Source of the DNA: Burkholderiales bacterium
Lineage (GTDB): Bacteria; Pseudomonadota; Gammaproteobacteria; Burkholderiales; CAIKXV01
DNA: 10,160 bases
Direction of reading: 5' to 3'
NCBI GenBank assembly: GCA_019751575.1
Contig: JAIENF010000554.1
Span: forward strand, 1-10,160
The notes below the pieces were generated by a model, which made no database searches, had not been told where the DNA came from, and saw only the letters and a program-made list of their open reading frames with translations. The position numbers were made by a program, and so were the translations under genes. Numbering within the stretch: position 1 is the stretch's first letter; the number at the start of each line of letters is the position of its first letter. Shown here one piece after another: positions 1-7,238 of this stretch.

Positions 1-384
1 AAGGCAGTCTATCACGGCCTGTTCGAGCAGCCGGACGAGCTGGCGCACGCCGAGGCGCCGCCGCCGCAGGTCGAGAAGCACGTACATCACGACCTGCCCC
101 GGGCCGTGATAGGTGACCTGCCCGCCCCGGTCACTGTGCACGATGTCGATCGGGCCGCCAGCCGCTGCCGGGTGCAGATGCGTGGCCCGGCCAGCCAGGC
201 CCAGCGTATAGACCGGCAGGTGCTCTGTCAGCCACAGTTCATCGCGGGTGGCGCCATCCCGGCGGTCGGTGAACGACTGCATGGCGGCCCACGTCTCGCG
301 ATAGCCGGTACGGCCGAGGCGCCGCAACAGGGGTCGGCCAGGGGTGCCGCAACGGCCGTCCGGATCAGGGATCTGCATGCTCAT
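1..384 (-). CDS. lipB: Octanoyltransferase LipB (3' part cut off by window edge)
   Basis: LipB moves the octanoyl group from octanoyl-ACP to lipoyl domains of 2-oxoacid dehydrogenases and the glycine cleavage H protein; LipA then inserts sulfur. It acts in the cytoplasm. Translating the minus strand from the ATG at 384 gives 128 open codons to the window edge. Residues 86-97 read [12 protein letters not shown], the LipB signature loop, preceded by [15 protein letters not shown] (48-62) and followed by [17 protein letters not shown], all closely like Escherichia coli LipB. The catalytic Lys and Cys lie in the missing C-terminal half and cannot be checked. The start could be the ATG at 384 or the one at 378. 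I see no Shine-Dalgarno sequence, but a TACAAT box lies 6 bases upstream. A non-conserved stretch of about 18 residues precedes the conserved start, so the true start may be internal. In many relatives ybeD is the adjacent gene; here a SET-domain gene and a DUF1499 gene intervene. Confidence 0.95.
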   Translation of the reverse strand, partial: MSMQIPDPDGRCGTPGRPLLRRLGRTGYRETWAAMQSFTDRRDGATRDELWLTEHLPVYTLGLAGRATHLHPAAAGGPIDIVHSDRGGQVTYHGPGQVVMYVLLDLRRRRLGVRQLVRLLEQAVIDCL

Positions 385-390
385 GCCCCG

Positions 391-396
391 ATTGTA
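391..396 (-). promoter_or_regulatory. Candidate -10 box for lipB
   Basis: The minus strand reads TACAAT at 396-391, one mismatch from TATAAT, in an otherwise GC-rich 67-base gap between the divergent lipB and DUF1499 genes. No good -35 hexamer lies 16-18 bases upstream. If used, transcription would begin at or near the first lipB ATG, giving a leaderless or nearly leaderless message. The call rests on one hexamer only. Confidence 0.35.
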
Positions 397-451
397 GGCG
401 GGCACCACTAGTTCACTGTGCCTGCGCCGTCGCTTGCGTCACACTCCGTCG

Positions 452-892
452 ATGCCCTCCTCAACCCTCCGCCGTTCCGGGGCGCTGGTCGCCGCCGTCC
501 TCGCGACCCTGCTGTCCGCCGGCCCGGCCCGATCGACAAAGATGCTGCCCGCCTGCCCCGATACCCCGAACTGCGTCTCGTCCCTTGCCACGCGCCCGGC
601 GCAGCAGGTCGCCCCGTTCGCATTCACCGGCCCGGCGGACGCCGCCCAGGGCCGGCTGATGCGACTCATCGAGCAGGACCGCGGCGCGACCGTGGTGGAT
701 GCGCGGCAGGGATGGCTGGCGGTCGAGTTCCGGTCGAAGCTGCTCGGATTCGTCGACGACCTGCGCTTCGAACTCGACCCCGCCGCCGGCGTGTTCCATG
801 TGCAGTCGGCGTCCCGCACCGGCTACTGGGACCTCGGCGTGAACCGGCGCCGGGTGGAAGCGCTGCGGGCGAAGTTCAGCGACGCAAGGTAG
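452..892 (+). CDS. Secreted DUF1499 family protein
   Basis: A DUF1499 protein of unknown function, 146 residues from the ATG at 452; a TTG at 434 in the same frame would add six residues. Residues 1-28 form a plausible signal peptide: arginines at 7-8, a hydrophobic run (ALVAAVLATLLSA) and a small-residue exit near AGPARS, so the protein is probably periplasmic. The mature part begins with CPDTPNCVSS (35-44), the family's hallmark two-cysteine motif. It continues with FRSKLLGFVDDLRFEL (93-108) and HVQSASRTGYWDLGVNRRR (116-134), the other conserved blocks. Cys35 and Cys41 might form a disulfide after export, which is inference. No Shine-Dalgarno sequence precedes either start. The gene is divergent from lipB and converges on the SET-domain gene, so it is transcribed alone. 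Family membership is clear from motifs; the biochemical role is unknown. Confidence 0.88.
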   Translation: MPSSTLRRSGALVAAVLATLLSAGPARSTKMLPACPDTPNCVSSLATRPAQQVAPFAFTGPADAAQGRLMRLIEQDRGATVVDARQGWLAVEFRSKLLGFVDDLRFELDPAAGVFHVQSASRTGYWDLGVNRRRVEALRAKFSDAR

Positions 893-918
893 CGGGCACG
901 GCCAGGAGGCAGGCCCGC
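892..918. terminator. Weak inverted repeat between convergent genes
   Basis: GCGGGC (892-897) can pair with GCCCGC (913-918) across a 15-base loop in the 48-base gap between the ends of the DUF1499 and SET-domain genes. No T-run flanks it on either strand. Position suits a bidirectional terminator, but a six-pair GC stem is easily found by chance in DNA this GC-rich. Confidence 0.2.
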
Positions 919-940
919 CACCGCGACACAGGACAGTGGA

Positions 941-1570
941 TCAGCGCTTCTTGCCCAGCAGCGTGCCACGGCAGTTCTTCGACCCGCATCGGCAGGACCA
1001 GCGGCGCTTCTCTGCCGGGGTATGCGGCGTCTCGAGCGTGATGTTGTAGTCGTAGTTCAATTCTTCGCCGGCCTTGATGTTGCGCAGCGACTCGATCCAG
1101 ATGCGCCCGTCGACGATGTCCGACTCGCAGTTCGGCTTGCAGGAGTGATTGATCCAGCGCGCGCTGTTGGCATCCTTGTTGCCATCGAGCACGTACTTGT
1201 CGTCGAGGGTGAACAGGAAGGTGTGCGACGGCTTGCTGTCGTCGTCCGCATACCAGCGGTCGGCCTGGGCCCAGGTGATCTTGCGCGCCTTGTACTCGAT
1301 CACGCGCTCGCCCTTGGGGATGTCGACCAGCGCGAACACGCCCCGGCCGTGGATGGGCGAACGCCGCACGAAGGTCCTGCGCGGGGGATCTTTCACCACC
1401 GGCACCGCCTTCTTCGCTGCCGCCTTCTTCGGCACGGCCTTCTTCGGCAATGCCTTCTTCGGCACGACCTTCTTCTTCGCAACCTTCTTGGTCGCAGCCT
1501 TCTTGGTCGCAGCCTTCTTCGCTGCAACCTTCTTCGCGGGTGCCTGCGTACGCTTCTTTGCCTTGGCCAT
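941..1570 (-). CDS. SET-domain protein lysine methyltransferase with histone-H1-like lysine-rich N-terminal tail
   Basis: The 209-residue protein has two parts. Residues 1-60 are almost only Lys, Ala, Val, Pro and Thr, with KK pairs every five residues from 13 to 54, resembling bacterial H1-like proteins and AlgP-type tails. Residues 66-180 form a compact SET domain: HGRGVFA (74-80), the pseudoknot motif RWINHSCKPNCE (138-149), and GEELNYDY (168-175) with the expected Tyr. A post-SET zinc motif CRCGSKNCRGTLL (193-205) supplies Cys193, Cys195 and Cys200. SET enzymes use S-adenosylmethionine to methylate protein lysines; all core motifs are present, so activity is plausible. The target is unknown; the tail may bind DNA or be methylated itself, which is inference. 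The start is supported by AGGA at 1580-1577, eight bases before the ATG. The gene lies 44 bases downstream of ybeD on the same strand and probably shares its transcript. Confidence 0.93.
   Translation of the reverse strand: MAKAKKRTQAPAKKVAAKKAATKKAATKKVAKKKVVPKKALPKKAVPKKAAAKKAVPVVKDPPRRTFVRRSPIHGRGVFALVDIPKGERVIEYKARKITWAQADRWYADDDSKPSHTFLFTLDDKYVLDGNKDANSARWINHSCKPNCESDIVDGRIWIESLRNIKAGEELNYDYNITLETPHTPAEKRRWSCRCGSKNCRGTLLGKKR
1400..1534 (-). repeat. Nine 15-base tandem repeats encoding KKxxx pentads
   Basis: Codons 13-57 of the SET-domain gene encode nine consecutive five-residue units, each beginning with Lys-Lys: KKVAA, KKAAT, KKAAT, KKVAK, KKVVP, KKALP, KKAVP, KKAAA and KKAVP. On the plus strand this shows as repeated CTTCTT every 15 bases. 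The unit length never slips over the nine copies, although the three variable residues differ. Such DNA is prone to unit gain and loss, so repeat number may vary between strains. Confidence 0.92.
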
Positions 1571-1614
1571 GCGGGGTCCTATGGGAACGCTGGAAACGGG
1601 GATGACGAGACGCG

Positions 1615-1911
1615 CTAGAGGACCATCACCACCATCGGGTGGTCACAGAGGTCCTTGTACAGCGCATCGAGCTGCTCGCGCGAGGTCGCGGTCACGGTGG
1701 CGGTCAGGCTCGTGTACTTGCCTTCGCGGCTGCTGCGCGTCTCGACGGTCGCCGGGTCGAAATCCGGCGCATGGCGCCGGACCACCGAGACCACGGCGGG
1801 CACGAAGCCGGGTTGCGCCGGCCCCATCACCTTGATCGGGAACGCCGACGGATAGACGATCAGCGACTCGGCCGGCGGCTCCTGCCCTGGAACGGCGTCG
1901 TTCACCGCCAC
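1615..1911 (-). CDS. ybeD: YbeD/DUF493 family protein
   Basis: A small conserved cytoplasmic protein, 98 residues against 87 in Escherichia coli YbeD. It matches that protein along its length: YPSAFPIKVMG for FPTPFTYKVMG, VVRRHAPDFDP for VVQRHAP, GKYTSLTATVTATSREQLDALY for the equivalent GNYHSV block, and an identical ending VxMVL. The fold is an ACT-like alpha/beta domain. The function is not established; its conserved place beside lipB has suggested a regulatory role in lipoate synthesis or another pathway. I chose the GTG start at 1911 because GGAG lies eight bases upstream; the next in-frame GTG (1905) would be 14 bases from it. The nearby ATG at 1925 is out of frame. The gene follows dat by 43 bases and precedes the SET-domain gene by 44, all on one strand. 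Confidence 0.93.
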   Translation of the reverse strand: MAVNDAVPGQEPPAESLIVYPSAFPIKVMGPAQPGFVPAVVSVVRRHAPDFDPATVETRSSREGKYTSLTATVTATSREQLDALYKDLCDHPMVVMVL

Positions 1912-1919
1912 GGTGCGCG

Positions 1920-1923
1920 CTCC
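1920..1923 (-). promoter_or_regulatory. Ribosome binding site deciding the ybeD GTG start
   Basis: GGAG on the minus strand sits eight bases before the GTG at 1911 and inside the palindrome CTCCATGGAG (1920-1929). It favours this GTG over the one six bases further on. Confidence 0.6.
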
Positions 1924-1954
1924 ATGGAGGCAATGGACGGTCGATGCCTGCCGT

Positions 1955-2803
1955 TCAGCAACCGGTCACCTCGCGCTTGAACACCTGGTAGTGGGCGTGG
2001 ATCTGCCTCCACACCGGGCCGGGCTTGCCGCTGCCCACCGGCTTGCCGTCGAGGGTGGTGATCGCCAGCACTTCCTTGGTGGCCGAGGTCACCCAGATCT
2101 CGTCCGCGGCGCGCAGCTCGGCCTCGGTGATCGGCCGCAGTTCATGCGGCATGCCGTGCTTCTTCGCCAGCTCGATGGTCACGTCGAACGTGGTGCCCGG
2201 CAGCAGCAGGTTGCTCTTCGGCGGCGAGAAGATGGTGCCGCCCTTGACGATCAGAACGTTGCTCGACGACGCCTCGGTCAGCATGCCGTCGCGGATCAGG
2301 ATGGTCTCGACCGCGCCGACCTCCGCCGACTTCTGGCGCGCAAGCACGTTGCCCAGCAGCGCCGTCGACTTGATGTCGTTGTTGTACCAGCGGTCGTCGT
2401 TCGCGGTGATCGCGGCCGCGCCGTCGGTGTGCCACTCGGGCGGCGGCTTGCGCATCGGGTTGCTCATCATGAACACCGTCGGCGTCGCGTCCTTCGGGAA
2501 CGCATGGTCGCGGGGCGCGACGCCCCGGGTCACCTGGATGTACAGGCCCTGGTCGGGATGCGGCGTGCGCTCGATCATCTCGTTGCAGAGGGCCTCCCAG
2601 CGCTCGATCGAATGCGGGTTCTTCAGGCCGATCTTGTCCATGCTCCGCTGCATGCGCTGCAGGTGCTCCATCATCCGGAACGGCTTCTTCGCGTAGACCG
2701 GGATCACCTCGTAGACCCCGTCGCCGAAGATGAAGCCACGGTCGAGCGGCGAGATCTTCGCCTCTTCGATCGGGAGGAACTCGCCATTCAGGTGAACGAT
2801 CAT
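1955..2803 (-). CDS. dat: D-amino-acid aminotransferase
   Basis: A fold-type IV PLP enzyme that interconverts D-alanine plus 2-oxoglutarate with pyruvate plus D-glutamate. The protein has 282 residues from the ATG at 2803. Residue positions match the Bacillus D-amino-acid transaminase one for one: Tyr31 in GDGVYEV, the Arg98-x-His100 carboxylate trap in APRDHAFP, the PLP lysine Lys145 in NNDIKSTALLGN, and Glu177 in GMLTEASSSN. This R-x-H pattern separates it from branched-chain aminotransferases and aminodeoxychorismate lyase. I preferred ATG 2803 because GAGGG lies seven bases upstream and relatives begin similarly. A GTG at 2824 overlaps the dacC stop (GTGA) and would add seven residues but has no Shine-Dalgarno sequence. 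The gene follows dacC by 17 bases, so the pair is certainly co-transcribed. Dat could consume D-alanine freed by DacC or supply D-glutamate for peptidoglycan. Confidence 0.94.
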   Translation of the reverse strand: MIVHLNGEFLPIEEAKISPLDRGFIFGDGVYEVIPVYAKKPFRMMEHLQRMQRSMDKIGLKNPHSIERWEALCNEMIERTPHPDQGLYIQVTRGVAPRDHAFPKDATPTVFMMSNPMRKPPPEWHTDGAAAITANDDRWYNNDIKSTALLGNVLARQKSAEVGAVETILIRDGMLTEASSSNVLIVKGGTIFSPPKSNLLLPGTTFDVTIELAKKHGMPHELRPITEAELRAADEIWVTSATKEVLAITTLDGKPVGSGKPGPVWRQIHAHYQVFKREVTGC

Positions 2804-2810
2804 CGCTGTA

Positions 2811-2815
2811 CCCTC
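2811..2815 (-). promoter_or_regulatory. Ribosome binding site deciding the dat start
   Basis: GAGGG on the minus strand, seven bases before the ATG at 2803, lies just past the dacC stop codon. Ribosomes finishing dacC would reach it directly, which suits translational coupling. Confidence 0.65.
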
Positions 2816-2820
2816 GGTTG

Positions 2821-4032
2821 TCACTTCAGCATCAGCCGCAGGCTGTCCCAGGTGCGCCGGAAGATGTTCGCGGCCTGCACTTCCTGCAGCGCAACTACCG
2901 GATATTCTGCCAGCGGACGACCATCGAGCGTGAGCTTGAGCGTACCGACCCGCTGGCCGGCGGCGATCGGCGCCACCAGCGGCTGCACGCTTTCGAGGTC
3001 GGCCTTGACCCGCGGGCCGCTGCCGGCCGGCAGCGTGACCACCAGGTCGCCCTCGAAGCCGGCATCGACCGTGCGCGAGGAACCCTTCCAGACGGCGAGC
3101 GGGGCGACCGGCTGGCGCGCGCGATACAGGCGGAAGTTGTCGAAGAACTGGAAGCCGTAGTTGATCAGCTTCTGGCTCTCGCTGATGCGCGCGCTCTCGG
3201 ACGGCGCGCCGAGCACGACGGCAACCAGGCGCCGCTCGCCGCGCCTAGCCGAGGTGACCAGGCAGAAGCCCGCGGCCTCGGTGAAGCCGGTCTTCATGCC
3301 ATCCACCGACGGATCGAGCCAGAGCAGGCGGTTGCGGTTGGCCTGCTTGATCTTGTTGTAGGTGTAGTCGCGCTGCGAATAGAGCGAGTAGAACTCGGGG
3401 AAGTCGCGGATGATCGCCGAGGCGAGCCGCGAGAGGTCGGTGGCGGTGCTGAAGTGCTTCGCATCCGGCAGGCCGGTCGAGTTGCGGAACGAGGTGTTCT
3501 TCATCCCCAGGCGCTGCGCCTCGCGGGTCATGGCATCGGCGAAGGCATCCTCGCCACCGGCGACCGCCTCGGCCAGCGCGATGCTCGCGTCGTTGCCCGA
3601 CTGGATGATCATGCCGCGGATCAGCTCATCGACGGTGACCGGGATGCGCTGCTCGATGAACATGCGCGAGCCCTCGGCCTTGCGCGCCCGGTCGGACACC
3701 GGCACCACGAGCGTCGGCATCAGCCGCTTCTGGCGGATCGAGTTGAACGTGAGGTACGCGGTCATCAGCTTGGTCAGCGAGGCCGGCTCGAAACGGTCGT
3801 CCGCCGCCTGCGACGCAAGGACCTGCCCGGTGGCGAAATCGACCAGCACGAAGGCGCGCGCGTTGATCGCCGGGGGCACCGGCACCGGAAGCGCGCCAGG
3901 CTGTGCCGAGGCGGCCAGTGGCAGCAAGCCGCACGAAAGGAATGCCAGCACGCAAAGTCCGCGCTCGGCGGCGCGGCGGATGGCGACGGCAGGCGCAGGG
4001 CGCAACCGCCCGTTCAGCAGCATGTTGATCAC
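2821..4032 (-). CDS. dacC: D-alanyl-D-alanine carboxypeptidase (PBP5/6 family, S11)
   Basis: A low-molecular-weight penicillin-binding protein that removes the terminal D-alanine from peptidoglycan pentapeptides in the periplasm, limiting cross-linking. It has 403 residues from the GTG at 4032 (an ATG at 4023 would remove three). A signal peptide covers about residues 1-43 (basic start, then LCVLAFLSCGLLPLAASA, cleaved before QPG). The three active-site motifs are intact: S85-L-T-K88, S145-G-N147 and K247-T-G249. A PBP5 C-terminal domain occupies roughly residues 295-385. The last residues, about IFRRTWDSLRLMLK, form an amphipathic helix as in PBP5 and PBP6, which peel onto the outer face of the inner membrane. 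AAGG lies 12 bases before the GTG, a weak ribosome site. It heads the minus-strand group dacC–dat–ybeD–SET. Whether it matches DacA or DacC best needs a phylogeny; the family is certain. Confidence 0.95.
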   Translation of the reverse strand: MINMLLNGRLRPAPAVAIRRAAERGLCVLAFLSCGLLPLAASAQPGALPVPVPPAINARAFVLVDFATGQVLASQAADDRFEPASLTKLMTAYLTFNSIRQKRLMPTLVVPVSDRARKAEGSRMFIEQRIPVTVDELIRGMIIQSGNDASIALAEAVAGGEDAFADAMTREAQRLGMKNTSFRNSTGLPDAKHFSTATDLSRLASAIIRDFPEFYSLYSQRDYTYNKIKQANRNRLLWLDPSVDGMKTGFTEAAGFCLVTSARRGERRLVAVVLGAPSESARISESQKLINYGFQFFDNFRLYRARQPVAPLAVWKGSSRTVDAGFEGDLVVTLPAGSGPRVKADLESVQPLVAPIAAGQRVGTLKLTLDGRPLAEYPVVALQEVQAANIFRRTWDSLRLMLK

Positions 4033-4060
4033 GATCGGAAAGCCTTACGGGAAACGATCG

Positions 4061-4066
4061 AGTATA
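4061..4066 (-). promoter_or_regulatory. Candidate -10 box for the dacC operon
   Basis: The minus strand reads TATACT at 4066-4061, one mismatch from TATAAT, 28 bases before the dacC start codon and predicting a leader of about 20 bases. No good -35 hexamer is visible 17 bases upstream. It is the best A/T-rich element on that strand in the divergent dacC–hsp20 region. Confidence 0.45.
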
Positions 4067-4112
4067 GCCGACCGGTCGTGGCCTCCCTAAGGCCGCGGCA
4101 CCCGTGGCAGGC

Positions 4113-4140
4113 CTTGAAAACCGCGCAGCGATGCACATCT
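4113..4140 (+). promoter_or_regulatory. Heat-shock (sigma-32-like) promoter for hsp20
   Basis: CTTGAA (4113-4118) is followed after 14 bases by GCACATCT (4133-4140). The known sigma-32 consensus is CTTGAA, 13-15 bases, then CCCCATNT; the -35 part is perfect and the -10 part matches five of seven specified bases. It lies upstream of a small heat-shock gene, exactly where such a promoter is expected. Transcription would start around 4147 and leave a leader of about 140 bases, longer than usual. Confidence 0.6.
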
Positions 4141-4145
4141 ACCTG

Positions 4146-4286
4146 TGGCAGGCGTCGTGCCATTGGAAGTTGCAGGCACCGCCCGACCACCGAGTCCCAC
4201 CGCCTGGCTGCCCCGCACCGATGCAACGCAGCCAGCACGGCCCGGGCCCGGGCGCGAAACCCACCACATCCCGATGGAGGTCCGAC
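4146..4286 (+). other. Long GC-rich leader region of hsp20
   Basis: No gene is supported in this stretch, although the Hsp20 frame stays open through it from 4104. It contains a small dyad TGGCA-N7-TGCCA (4146-4162) and a self-complementary run GGCCCGGGCCCGGGC near 4240-4254. I do not see a fourU element or a ROSE-type motif that would pair with the ribosome site. Confidence 0.4.
4276..4280 (+). promoter_or_regulatory. Ribosome binding site deciding the hsp20 start
   Basis: A full GGAGG lies six bases before the ATG at 4287. It settles the start against the in-frame upstream codon at 4104, whose extra residues are unlike any Hsp20 N terminus. Confidence 0.85.
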
Positions 4287-5787
<1,501 letters not shown>

Positions 5788-5800
5788 CGCCCGCCCGCTG

Positions 5801-6463
5801 ATGGCCGCGGCGCACACGTGGGTCTTCGACCTCGACAACACGCTGCACTACTGCACGCCGCAGATCTTCCCGCACATGAACCGGTCGATGACCGAGTACG
5901 TGATGCGGCACCTGGGTCTCGACGAGCCGGAGGCGAGCGCGCTGCGCCGGCGCTACTGGCTGAAGTATGGCGCGACGCTGCTCGGCCTGATGAAGCACCA
6001 CGACACCGACCCGGACCACTTCCTGCACGAGACGCACCAGTTCCCGGAACTCGAGCGCATGGTGATCCGCGAGATGGGGCTGCGTGGCCTGCTGCACCGG
6101 CTGCCCGGGCGCAAGGTGGTGTTCTCCAATTCGCCGGAGCGCTATTGCCGGGCGGTGCTCGGGGTGCTGGGCATCACCGACCTGTTCGACGGGGTGTTCA
6201 CCATCGAGCACACGCGCTACCAGCCGAAGCCCGACGTGCGCGGCTTCCGGGAACTGTTCCGCCGGCACGCCATCGATCCGCGGCGCAGCATCATGGTCGA
6301 GGATTCGCTCGACAACCTGCTGACTGCGCGCCGGCTGGGCATGCGGACCGTGTACATCGTGCGCCGCAAGCCCGGACTGCTGCGCGTGCGGCGTCCCGGC
6401 TATGTCGACCTGATGGTCACCGACCTGCGGGCGATGACGCGCCGGCTCGCGCACCTGCGATGA
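5801..6463 (+). CDS. HAD-superfamily hydrolase, pyrimidine 5'-nucleotidase-like
   Basis: A 220-residue haloacid-dehalogenase phosphatase resembling the yeast Sdt1/Phm8-type pyrimidine 5'-nucleotidases. Motif I is WVFDLDNTLH with nucleophile Asp10 and general acid Asp12. An alpha-helical cap follows (about 16-85), including RRRYWLKYGATLLGLM. Motif II is VVFSNSPERY (106-115), motif III Lys143 in RYQPKPDVRGF, and motif IV MVEDSLDNLLTARRLGM (165-181) with Glu167-Asp168. All catalytic residues are present, so it should be an active magnesium-dependent phosphatase. The physiological substrate (UMP, CMP or another small phosphate ester) cannot be read from the sequence. No Shine-Dalgarno sequence precedes the ATG, and only 13 bases separate it from the argB stop, so translation probably depends on argB. 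Gene order argB–HAD–slmA is, as I recall, common in Burkholderiales. A likely terminator follows 20 bases after the stop. Confidence 0.9.
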   Translation: MAAAHTWVFDLDNTLHYCTPQIFPHMNRSMTEYVMRHLGLDEPEASALRRRYWLKYGATLLGLMKHHDTDPDHFLHETHQFPELERMVIREMGLRGLLHRLPGRKVVFSNSPERYCRAVLGVLGITDLFDGVFTIEHTRYQPKPDVRGFRELFRRHAIDPRRSIMVEDSLDNLLTARRLGMRTVYIVRRKPGLLRVRRPGYVDLMVTDLRAMTRRLAHLR

Positions 6464-6482
6464 TGCAGCGCGGCAGGCGAGG

Positions 6483-6508
6483 AATGCACGGTCCAAGCCT
6501 GCATTTTT
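6483..6508 (+). terminator. Intrinsic terminator after the argB–HAD operon
   Basis: AATGCA (6483-6488) pairs with TGCATT (6500-6505). The stem continues with GG (6490-6491) to CC (6498-6499) past one bulged C, closing on a 6-base loop. The distal arm runs into a T-run ending at 6508. It begins 20 bases after the HAD stop codon. A longer alternative pairing of GGCAGGC with GCCTGC uses the same T-run. Confidence 0.6.
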
Positions 6509-6534
6509 CCATAACTTCCCCATCGGATTCTGCC

Positions 6535-6540
6535 TAGAAT
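6535..6540 (+). promoter_or_regulatory. Candidate -10 box for slmA
   Basis: TAGAAT (6535-6540) within CTAGAATC follows the terminator above and lies 114 bases before the slmA ATG. The -35 position (6512-6517, TAACTT) is weak but the whole segment 6503-6540 is unusually A/T-rich for this window. The remaining leader (6541-6653) holds no supported gene. Confidence 0.42.
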
Positions 6541-6653
6541 CCCGTTGCGCATCGAAGCGTGCGCTCACCATCGGGTACGCTGGAGTCCTCCGGCCGCCCG
6601 CTCGCTGCCGGTTCCGGATGTGTTGCCGGGCAGTATCCTGTGGAGGGTCCGAC

Positions 6654-7232
6654 ATGCCGCCCCGTACAGGCGAACGCAGGCTGCAGATCCTGCAGACGCT
6701 CGCCGAAATGCTCGAAGTGCCGAGCCCGGAAAAGATCACCACCGCGTCGCTCGCCGCCCGCCTGGACGTGTCCGAGGCTGCGCTCTACCGCCATTTCGCG
6801 AGCAAGGCGCAGATGTTCGAGGGGCTGATCGAGTTCATCGAGCAGACCGTGTTCAGCCTGGTGAACAAGATCGCCAGCGATGAGCCGATCGGCCTGAAGC
6901 AGGTCGATGCCATGGTTGCCGTGCTGCTCGCGTTCGCGAAGAAGAACCCGGGCATGAGCCGGGTGCTGATCGGCGAGGCGCTGGTGCACGAGAATGCGCG
7001 TCTCCAGGCACGCATCAACCAGATGCACGACCGGATCGAGGCCACCCTGAAGCAGGCGCTGCGGCTGTCGCAGACACAGGGCGAACTGCCGGGCGATGCA
7101 GACGTGGCCGCCCAGGCCAATGCGATCATGGCCTTCGTCGTCGGCCGCTGGCACCAGTTCGCCAAGAGCGGCTTCACCCGTGATCCGTCCCAGTACTGGG
7201 CGGAACAGCGCAAGATCCTGCTGTCGACCTAG
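6654..7232 (+). CDS. slmA: Nucleoid occlusion factor SlmA (TetR-type fold)
   Basis: SlmA binds specific chromosomal sites and, when DNA-bound, disrupts FtsZ polymers so that septa do not form over the nucleoid. The protein has 192 residues against 198 in E. coli. Residues 28-51 carry the TetR-type helix-turn-helix, [20 protein letters not shown] followed by FASK, nearly identical to E. coli SlmA ([24 protein letters not shown]). [10 protein letters not shown] and [15 protein letters not shown] also correspond, more than a generic TetR regulator would show. The ATG at 6654 has GGAGG (6642-6646) seven bases upstream; an in-frame codon at 6618 would lengthen it without homology. It has its own candidate promoter and terminator separation from argB–HAD. 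It ends six bases from the convergent moeB/thiF gene. The FtsZ-interaction residues of the E. coli protein were not aligned individually. Some annotations in this lineage read TetR family regulator. Confidence 0.9.
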   Translation: [192 protein letters not shown]

Positions 7233-7238
7233 TCGCCG

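Noticed and set aside
434..451. TTG start for the DUF1499 protein
   Set aside because: The ATG at 452 already gives a normal signal peptide, and neither codon has a Shine-Dalgarno sequence; TTG remains possible but less likely.
4146..4163. Possible sigma-54 promoter (TGGCAGG-N4-GTGCC) upstream of hsp20
   Set aside because: GG and GC have the right 10-base spacing, but the downstream element is off consensus and the overlapping sigma-32-like match fits the gene's role better. It also doubles as a short TGGCA dyad.
4146..4286. RNA thermometer of ROSE or fourU type in the hsp20 leader
   Set aside because: No UUUU run or ROSE-type pyrimidine motif faces the GGAGG, and no strong pairing with the ribosome site could be found by eye.
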